Part shown: one piece after another, positions 6,600-12,237 of the stretch
How the letters are laid out: each line of letters starts with the position of its first letter
How positions within the stretch are numbered: the first letter of the stretch is position 1
Assembly: GCA_900554525.1 (NCBI GenBank)
Contig: USHL01000025.1
Location: 1 to 12,237, forward strand
DNA length: 12,237 nt
Source of the DNA: an uncultured Oscillospiraceae bacterium
GTDB lineage: Bacteria; Bacillota; Clostridia; Oscillospirales; Acutalibacteraceae
Direction: 5' to 3'
The notes under the pieces: generated by a model
What the model was told of the DNA's origin: nothing
Databases searched by the model: none
The model's input: the letters and a program-made list of their open reading frames with translations, nothing else
Translations under genes and position numbers: made by a program

Positions 6600-7928
6600 A
6601 TGAAACAAAGAAAGCATCTTTCATCTTTTCAAATTATTATACTCGGATTTTTTTCTGTGATAATGCTCGGCGCGCTGCTTTTAATGCTGCCGTTTGCGGT
6701 AAGAGAAGGGGAAAAAAGCGCCTCATTTATCGATGCGCTTTTTACTTCTACCTCGGCGGTATGCGTCACGGGGCTTGTTATTCACGACACGGCAACCTAC
6801 TGGTCGTATTTCGGGCAGTTTGTCATTATTCTTTTGATACAGGTAGGCGGTCTCGGTGTAGTTACCATTGCTCTCGCGGCGGTAAGATTTTCCGGGCGCC
6901 GAATAAGCCTTATGCAGCGAAGCACTATGCAGGAAGCCATCGCGGCGCCGCAGCTCGGGGGAATAATTCGCCTGACCGGCTTCATTCTAAAGGTTTCGTT
7001 TTGTATAGAGCTTATAGGAGCAGCACTGCTTTCAACGGTTTTTTGCCGGGACTTCGGCATACTTAAGGGGCTGTGGTACTCGATATTCCATTCGGTTTCG
7101 GCCTTCTGCAATGCGGGCTTTGACCTTATCGGCGTCAGGAAACCGTTTTCATCTCTGACTACATACAGCGCTCAGCCGATTGTCAATATCACGATCATGC
7201 TGCTGATAGTTATAGGAGGTATAGGCTTCCTGACCTGGGATGACATTAAGAACAACGGCTGGCATTTTAAGAAGTACCGTATGCAGAGCAAGGTAATACT
7301 TACGGTGACATCCCTGCTCATACTGCTGCCGGCGGTGTATTTCTTCTTTTTTGAATTTTCGGATATGCCGCTCGGTGAGCGTATTTTAGCTTCGTTTTTC
7401 CAGTCCGTAACACCGAGGACAGCCGGCTTTAACACCGCCGATCTTACTGTGATGAGTCAGACGGGGCAGATGCTTATCATAGCGCTTATGCTTATAGGCG
7501 GCTCGCCCGGTTCTACTGCCGGCGGTATGAAAACAACCACGCTGGCGGTTATGGTTTCATCGGCTGTTTCGGTCTTTCGCAAGAGGGATCAGGTACACTT
7601 TTTCGGGCGCCGTATTTCCGACAGCGCAGTGCGCAGCGCGGCCACGATAATGTTCATGTATATATCTCTCTTCCTTTTGGGCGGAATGATAATAAGCCGA
7701 GTGGATGATATAACCCTGATTGAGGCTTTATTTGAGACCGGCTCTGCTATAGGCACGGTAGGACTTTCACTCGGAGCCACTCCGGGACTTGGTACGCTTT
7801 CACATTTGATACTCATATCCCTGATGTTTTTCGGCAGGGTAGGCGGGCTTACACTTATATTCGCGGCGCTGTCAAACAAAAATTCCAACGCCGTTAAATA
7901 TCCGGAAGAAAGAATCACAGTTGGATAA
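6600..7928 (+). CDS. ktrB: Trk/Ktr-family potassium channel subunit (KtrB-like)
   Basis: This is the membrane-spanning, ion-conducting subunit of a K+ uptake system. The 442 residues fit KtrB-type proteins (about 440-450), being shorter than Trk proteins of the E. coli TrkH class. The four P-loop selectivity filters of the superfamily are all recognisable: VCVTGL (Gly58), FCNAGF (Gly173), PRTAGF (Gly276) and AIGTVGLS (Gly388). Each lies between hydrophobic helices, giving the fourfold M1-P-M2 architecture. A conserved FGRVGGLTL segment with its arginine closes the last repeat. The ATG has only a modest ribosome binding site, GGGTG (6589-6593). It is followed after 16 bases by the RCK subunit gene, its obligate partner in this family. 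Naming it trkH instead would be a matter of convention. Confidence 0.95.
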   Translation: MKQRKHLSSFQIIILGFFSVIMLGALLLMLPFAVREGEKSASFIDALFTSTSAVCVTGLVIHDTATYWSYFGQFVIILLIQVGGLGVVTIALAAVRFSGRRISLMQRSTMQEAIAAPQLGGIIRLTGFILKVSFCIELIGAALLSTVFCRDFGILKGLWYSIFHSVSAFCNAGFDLIGVRKPFSSLTTYSAQPIVNITIMLLIVIGGIGFLTWDDIKNNGWHFKKYRMQSKVILTVTSLLILLPAVYFFFFEFSDMPLGERILASFFQSVTPRTAGFNTADLTVMSQTGQMLIIALMLIGGSPGSTAGGMKTTTLAVMVSSAVSVFRKRDQVHFFGRRISDSAVRSAATIMFMYISLFLLGGMIISRVDDITLIEALFETGSAIGTVGLSLGATPGLGTLSHLILISLMFFGRVGGLTLIFAALSNKNSNAVKYPEERITVG

Positions 7929-7944
7929 AGGAGAAACTTAAACT

Positions 7945-8592
7945 ATGAAATCAATATTGCTTATAGGTCTCGGACGCTTCGGCAGACATATTGCCGAGAA
8001 GCTCAATGAGCTCAATCATCACGTAATGGCGATAGATAAGGAGGAAAAACGCGTAGAGTCTGTCCTTCCGTTTACGACCGGCGCACAGATAGGCGACAGC
8101 ACCGACGAGGAATTTATGCGCTCACTCGGCGTCAGAAATTTTGACGTGTGCATTGTCGCTATCGGAGACAACTTCCAAAGCTCGCTTGAAACCACGGCGC
8201 TTTTAAAGGAGCTGGGCGCCAAGTTTGTGGTATCGCGTGCTACTCGCGATGTACATGCCAAATTTCTTTTGCAGAACGGCGCAGATCAGATAGTTTATCC
8301 TGAAAAGCAGCTTGCCGATTGGACGGCGATACGTTACAGCTCTGACCATATTTTCGATTATATAGAGCTTGACGGCGATTATGCGATATTTGAAATAGAG
8401 GTGCCTGAGGCTTGGGTGGGAAAAACCATCGGGCATCTGGATATACGAAAGAAATACGATATCAATATTATGGCACTCAGAGAAAACGGCGTTCTGCATA
8501 TGAATATAACGCCGGAAACCATGCTGACCGAAAGCGCGGCTTTGCTGGTGCTCGGCGATATAAAAAGTATACAGAAGTGTTTTCATATCTGA
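7945..8592 (+). CDS. ktrA: RCK-domain regulatory subunit of the potassium uptake system (KtrA-like)
   Basis: This cytoplasmic subunit forms a ring that gates the KtrB channel in response to nucleotides. The 215 residues comprise one RCK_N domain (about 1-125) and one RCK_C/TrkA-C domain (about 133-215), the single-copy KtrA layout rather than the doubled TrkA of E. coli. The Rossmann fold is intact: IGLGRFG (7-13), acidic Asp30 at the end of the second strand, and GDST (50-53). In Firmicutes the RCK_C domain of KtrA binds cyclic di-AMP, which inhibits uptake; whether this one does cannot be read from the sequence. AAAGGAG (7927-7933) overlaps the ktrB stop and precedes the ATG by 11 bases, so the two genes are in one operon. 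Confidence 0.95.
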   Translation: MKSILLIGLGRFGRHIAEKLNELNHHVMAIDKEEKRVESVLPFTTGAQIGDSTDEEFMRSLGVRNFDVCIVAIGDNFQSSLETTALLKELGAKFVVSRATRDVHAKFLLQNGADQIVYPEKQLADWTAIRYSSDHIFDYIELDGDYAIFEIEVPEAWVGKTIGHLDIRKKYDINIMALRENGVLHMNITPETMLTESAALLVLGDIKSIQKCFHI

Positions 8593-8618
8593 CCGCCTTA
8601 TGACGGGAGCGGCAAAGA

Positions 8619-8816
8619 ATGGAAAATATATTGTTGACCGCAGGACTTATTTTTGTAATCATAATAGGCTTTTGGGCCGTACATATGCTTGATAAAACAC
8701 TTGCCGGGCTTGGGAAAACAACACGGCGGACGAAACCGAATAAAACTCTCAAAGTTTCATGGAATACCGGGAAAAACGCAGCTCTTAAAACTTTGCTTAA
8801 TTTTTTTATAAAATAA
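8619..8816 (+). CDS. 65-residue single-pass membrane protein of the Ktr-Kdp locus
   Basis: This small frame lies between the RCK subunit and kdpD, 26 bases after the former. Residues 5-23 are a hydrophobic helix (LLTAGLIFVIIIGFWAVHM) followed by MLDKTLAGL and a very basic tail (net positive, many Lys, Arg and Thr), so the C-terminus is expected inside the cell. GGGAG (8605-8609) at a 9-base gap supports the ATG. I recall short single-helix proteins with an 'LD+-L' motif after the helix near potassium transporter genes in Firmicutes, but cannot name a family. By position it could be an accessory subunit of the channel, in the way tiny KdpF stabilises the Kdp pump, or a modulator of KdpD. Both are speculation. 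Confidence 0.68.
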   Translation: MENILLTAGLIFVIIIGFWAVHMLDKTLAGLGKTTRRTKPNKTLKVSWNTGKNAALKTLLNFFIK

Positions 8817-8820
8817 AGTC

Positions 8821-8859
8821 GTGGCAAAAGAAACGTGTTTGTGATATAATTTATATCAC
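8821..8859 (+). promoter_or_regulatory. kdpD promoter with a perfect palindrome over its -10
   Basis: GTGGCA (8821-8826) and TATAAT (8845-8850) are spaced by 18 bases and match four and six of six consensus positions. A perfect 19-bp palindrome, GTGATATAATTTATATCAC at 8841-8859, covers the -10 and the expected start site near 8857. Such placement is typical of a repressor or autoregulator operator. The promoter means kdpDE can be transcribed separately from ktrBA. Confidence 0.6.
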
Positions 8860-8874
8860 GAAGGGGGTGTCGTT

Positions 8875-11577
8875 TTGCCGCAGGAAGTACAGAATGCCGA
8901 AAAGCTTTTACGTGCGACGGGAAATGAGGAAACCGATAAAATCCGGGGAAGACTGAAGATATTTTTCGGTTATGCGGCAGGTACGGGAAAGACCTGTGCG
9001 ATGCTTAAAGCGGCTGGAGAAGCGAAAAGCCATGGCATTGATGTTGTGGCAGGGTATATAGAAACTCATGCAAGACCCGAGACCACTGCATTGCTTAGGG
9101 GAATCGAATGTCTGCCGTCTTTAAAGGTTAAGCAGAGCGGCATAACAGTTAATGAATTTAATCTTGATGCCGCTCTTGCCAGAAGACCCGAGTTGATTCT
9201 TGTGGATGAACTGGCGCATACCAATGCCGACGGCTGCCGCCATATTAAGCGTTACCAGGATGTGGAGGAGCTTTTAAAGGCGGGAATAAATGTCTATACT
9301 ACCGTGAATGTACAGCACATAGAAAGCCTTAACGATACGGTAGAGTCGATCACGGGTGTTGCCGTCAGCGAAAGGATACCCGACTGTGTTTTTGACCGTG
9401 CCGACCAGGTAGAGCTTATCGATATTGAGCCGCAGGAGCTGGTTGAGCGTCTTCAGGAAGGTAAGGTATACGGCGAAAAACAGGCTCAAAAATCGGCAAA
9501 CAAATTTTTCAACGCCGATAATCTTACAGCTTTGAGGGAGCTTGCGCTCAGACGTTGTGCAGACCGTGTAAATCTTCTGACGGAAAACGCGCGAATCAAA
9601 AAAAATGCCGATTATCATACGGACGAGCATATTCTGGTCTGCCTTTCCTCGTCACCTTCCAACGGCAAGATAATACGAACCGCGGCGAGAATGGCAGGTG
9701 CTTTTCACAGCAGCTTTACCGCGCTGTTTGTGGAAACTCCGGATTTTGCGGCGATGAGCGAAGAGAACAAAAAACGGCTGCGTGCAAATACCCGTTTGGC
9801 ACGTCAGCTTGGCGCTAAGGTAGAAACTGTATATGGCGATGACGTTCCTCAGCAGATAGCGGATTTTGCACGGCTTTCGGGCGTTTCAAAAATAGTTATA
9901 GGCAGAAGCTCAGCTGCAAGAAAGCATTTGTTCAGCAAACTAACTCTTACCGAAAGGCTGATAATTGCGGCGCCTAATTTGGATATTCATATTATTCCGG
10001 ATTTCACTTCGGCAGCGGCAAGGTATCACGCTGAAAAGATAAAAAGAAAAAACAGTATTGCGTTTTCAGCTGCCGACATTCTTAAAAGCATAATAGTATT
10101 GGCTGCCGCCAGTCTTATCGGAATTATATTTTACAGTTTAGGTTTGACAGAGGTAAATATCATAACCGTATATATTCTCGGCGTAATGATAACCTCGGTC
10201 ATTACCGGAAAACGTATTTACAGCCTTGCGATGGCGGTCGTGAGCGTTTTTGTCTTTAATTTTATGTTTACCGAACCGCGCTATACGCTGCTTGCTTACG
10301 ACAGCAAATATTCGGCTACCTTTGCGGTTATGTTTATTGCGGCGTTTATAACCGGAACGCTTACGGTACGGCTTAAGAACAATGCGCGGCAGTCGGCTCA
10401 TGCGGCTTTCCGCACAAAGGTTTTGTTTGATACCAATCAGCTTTTGCAGCAGGCAAAGGACGGAATGGAAATCGCGGATATTACCGCTAATCAGCTCATT
10501 AAGCTTTTAGGGAAAGACATTATTATATATCCGGCGAAAAAAGCATCGCTCGGTGAGCCGTATATTTATACGGCTGACGGAGAGCCGCTTGAAGAGGAAA
10601 TGACCTCTCCCGACGAAAGAACCGTCGCAGACTGGGTATTCAGGAACAACAAGCATGCGGGGGCCGGTACGGATACTTTTTCAAATTCCAAGGCTTTGTA
10701 TCTCTCAATACGCGTAAACGAAAATGTTTACGGCGTTATAGGAATAGTGGTGGGCAGTGAACAGCCGGATACCTTTGAAAACAGTATATTGCTTGCTATA
10801 CTCGGCGAAAGCGCGCTTGCAATGGAGAATGTCAAAAACGCCAGGGAAAAGCAGGAGGCGGCGGTGCTTGCCGAAAACGAACAGCTCAGGGCCGACCTGC
10901 TGCGTGCGATTTCGCATGACCTGCGCACTCCGCTGACCTCGATTTCCGGCAACGCCAATAATCTGCTGGCCAACGGCGGCAGACTTGACGACGATACAAA
11001 AAAACGTATCTATACCGATATTTATGACGATTCAATGTGGCTCATAAACCTGGTCGAAAATCTTTTGTCGGTCACAAGACTTGAGGACGGCCGCATGCAT
11101 CTGCATATTTCCGCTGAATTGGTTGAAGATGTGGTCAATGAGGCGCTGCGCCACGTAAACCGTAAAAGCGTTGAGCATAATATATCGGTTGAACACAAAA
11201 CAGAGCTTCTGCTGGCCAGAATGGATGCGCGACTAATAAATCAGGTAGTAATAAATATTGTGGATAATGCCGTTAAATATACGCCTAAGGGTTCTTATAT
11301 AAAGATAGTGACAGAGCGCCTAGGAGACAAGGCGGTTATCAGCATAACCGATGACGGTCCGGGAATACCGGATGAAATGAAGCCGCATATTTTCGAGATG
11401 TTTTACAGCGGCGCGAATACGGTGGCGGACAGCCGCCGCAGCTTAGGTATAGGGCTTGCGCTCTGCAAATCAATCGTTGCCGCTCACGGCGGTGAACTGA
11501 CGGTATCGGATAATATTCCGCATGGCGCGGTTTTCACCTTTACTTTACCCATACAGGAGACGCATTTATATGAATAA
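8875..11577 (+). CDS. kdpD: KdpD osmosensitive potassium sensor histidine kinase
   Basis: KdpD is a membrane sensor kinase/phosphatase that responds to low potassium or osmotic stress by phosphorylating KdpE. At 900 residues it is full length (E. coli KdpD is 894). Domains in order: KdpD N-terminal domain with Walker A GYAAGTGKT (32-40) and Walker B-like LILVDELAHTN (107-117); a universal-stress-protein-like domain (about 252-375); four DUF4118 transmembrane helices (about 403-500); a GAF-like region (about 520-650); HisKA with phosphoacceptor His681 in AISHDLRTPL; and HATPase_c with N-box Asn794/Asn798, DDGPGIP (826-832) and GIGLAL (858-863). The start is TTG, fixed by the near-consensus AAGGGGGTG (8861-8869) and by the absence of any ATG before Met41. 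It overlaps kdpE by 8 bases. Confidence 0.97.
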   Translation: MPQEVQNAEKLLRATGNEETDKIRGRLKIFFGYAAGTGKTCAMLKAAGEAKSHGIDVVAGYIETHARPETTALLRGIECLPSLKVKQSGITVNEFNLDAALARRPELILVDELAHTNADGCRHIKRYQDVEELLKAGINVYTTVNVQHIESLNDTVESITGVAVSERIPDCVFDRADQVELIDIEPQELVERLQEGKVYGEKQAQKSANKFFNADNLTALRELALRRCADRVNLLTENARIKKNADYHTDEHILVCLSSSPSNGKIIRTAARMAGAFHSSFTALFVETPDFAAMSEENKKRLRANTRLARQLGAKVETVYGDDVPQQIADFARLSGVSKIVIGRSSAARKHLFSKLTLTERLIIAAPNLDIHIIPDFTSAAARYHAEKIKRKNSIAFSAADILKSIIVLAAASLIGIIFYSLGLTEVNIITVYILGVMITSVITGKRIYSLAMAVVSVFVFNFMFTEPRYTLLAYDSKYSATFAVMFIAAFITGTLTVRLKNNARQSAHAAFRTKVLFDTNQLLQQAKDGMEIADITANQLIKLLGKDIIIYPAKKASLGEPYIYTADGEPLEEEMTSPDERTVADWVFRNNKHAGAGTDTFSNSKALYLSIRVNENVYGVIGIVVGSEQPDTFENSILLAILGESALAMENVKNAREKQEAAVLAENEQLRADLLRAISHDLRTPLTSISGNANNLLANGGRLDDDTKKRIYTDIYDDSMWLINLVENLLSVTRLEDGRMHLHISAELVEDVVNEALRHVNRKSVEHNISVEHKTELLLARMDARLINQVVINIVDNAVKYTPKGSYIKIVTERLGDKAVISITDDGPGIPDEMKPHIFEMFYSGANTVADSRRSLGIGLALCKSIVAAHGGELTVSDNIPHGAVFTFTLPIQETHLYE

Positions 11578-12237
11578 ATTACTGGTTTTAGTCGTGGAGG
11601 ACGATGCGTCGGTACGCAATCTGATAACCACTACGCTCCGCACCCATGATTACCGCTTTCTGACGGCGGTAAACGGACAGAACGCTGTAATGGAAACATC
11701 GTCGCATAATCCCGACGTTATGCTGCTGGATCTCGGTCTTCCGGATATGGACGGTGTGGAGGTAATAAAGAGAATCCGTACCTGGTCAAATCTTCCAATC
11801 ATCGTGATAAGCGCAAGGAGCGAGGATACCGATAAAATCGATGCGCTTGACGCCGGCGCCGACGATTATCTGACAAAGCCGTTTTCGGTTGAGGAGCTGC
11901 TTGCCCGCCTCAGGGTGACTCAACGCAGGCTTGCTATGTCGAACGGCGGCTCCGCCGATGCCGCGGTCTTTCGGAACGGCGATTTAAAAATCGACTATGC
12001 CGCGGGATGTGCTTATATCGGTGACAGCGAGCTGCATCTTACTCCTATCGAATATAAGCTTCTGTGTCTGCTCGCAAAAAATGTCGGTAAGGTACTGACT
12101 CATACTTATATTACTCAGAATGTCTGGGGCAGCAGCTGGGAAAATGACATAGCTTCACTGCGTGTGTTTATGGCTACGCTTCGGAAAAAAATAGAAAGCG
12201 CTCCCGGCTCTCCTCAGTATATACAAACTCATATCGG
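11570..12237 (+). CDS. kdpE: KdpE response regulator (3' end cut by window)
   Basis: This is the DNA-binding partner of KdpD, an OmpR/PhoB-type regulator. The receiver domain (about 1-120) has the acidic pocket Glu10-Asp11-Asp12, phosphoacceptor Asp54 in LLDLGLPDMDG, Ser81 at the switch Thr/Ser position and Lys103 in LTKPF. A winged-helix domain follows (about 132-222), with LTPIEYKLL and the recognition-helix region around DIASLRVFMATLRKKIE. The frame is open to the window edge at 222 complete codons. Family members run to about 225-232 residues and end in a GVGYRM-like strand, so only some ten residues are missing. The ATG overlaps the end of kdpD and is preceded by AGGAGA (11555-11560). 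The genomic target cannot be seen directly; the upstream Ktr genes are a possibility. Confidence 0.96.
   Translation, partial: MNKLLVLVVEDDASVRNLITTTLRTHDYRFLTAVNGQNAVMETSSHNPDVMLLDLGLPDMDGVEVIKRIRTWSNLPIIVISARSEDTDKIDALDAGADDYLTKPFSVEELLARLRVTQRRLAMSNGGSADAAVFRNGDLKIDYAAGCAYIGDSELHLTPIEYKLLCLLAKNVGKVLTHTYITQNVWGSSWENDIASLRVFMATLRKKIESAPGSPQYIQTHI

Noticed and set aside
6593..7066. GTG-started frame of 157 codons overlapping the start of ktrB
   Set aside because: It is out of phase with the unmistakable channel gene, and its translation lacks hydrophobic helices or any recognisable motif.
8593..8612. Small inverted repeat CCGC...GCGG around the ribosome site of the 65-residue gene
   Set aside because: Only four pairs with a long loop; too weak to call a regulatory hairpin.
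8775..8815. Terminator between the 65-residue gene and kdpD, suggested by the T run at 8801-8807
   Set aside because: No stem of useful length precedes the T run, and the run lies within the coding frame. Read-through from ktrBA into kdpDE remains possible.

Overview
The window reads as chromosomal DNA of an endospore-forming Clostridia, possibly an Oscillospirales/Ruminococcaceae-like lineage. The evidence is a full-length spoIVA, which is restricted to endospore formers, together with Gram-positive style strong ribosome binding sites, short operons closed by hairpin plus U-tract terminators, and protein types typical of Clostridia (TM2, DUF2752, zinc-ribbon membrane proteins). The genus cannot be fixed from the sequence. 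No rRNA, tRNA, CRISPR array, insertion sequence or phage gene was seen, and the region looks like ordinary core genome.

Layout. (1) Positions 160-1319 encode three small membrane proteins: a two-helix protein with a cytoplasmic zinc ribbon, translationally coupled to a DUF2752 protein, then a separately promoted TM2-domain protein followed by a terminator. (2) Positions 1493-4034 form an operon of two overlapping CNNM/CorC-family (DUF21 + CBS) divalent-cation transporters and a 54-residue protein. It starts with a near-consensus sigma-A promoter and ends in a strong terminator. The first transporter lacks the C-terminal CorC/HlyC domain that the second one has. (3) A minus-strand alpha/beta hydrolase (4061-4744) converges on that terminator and is divergent from spoIVA. 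(4) spoIVA (4881-6359), the spore-coat basement ATPase, has a candidate mother-cell sigma-E promoter and its own terminator. (5) Positions 6600-12237 hold a potassium locus: a Ktr/Trk channel subunit, its RCK regulatory subunit, a 65-residue single-pass membrane protein, the KdpD sensor kinase and the KdpE response regulator. KdpE is cut by the window end, lacking roughly its last ten residues.

How the genes work together. The strongest biological theme is potassium homeostasis. KdpD/KdpE classically switch on the KdpFABC pump when potassium is limiting, but here they sit directly behind a KtrAB-type system with no kdpFABC in view. This suggests that the two-component system may control, or be co-controlled with, Ktr uptake. 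Two dyad-symmetric sequences are the best candidates for regulatory sites: a 24-bp imperfect palindrome upstream of the channel gene and a perfect 19-bp palindrome lying over the -10 element of the kdpD promoter. The tandem CNNM pair suggests a second ion-transport theme (magnesium or related divalent cations) that may work as a heteromer. No clearly novel system is evident. The most interesting points are the Ktr-KdpDE coupling with its small membrane protein, the palindromes, and the asymmetric CNNM pair.
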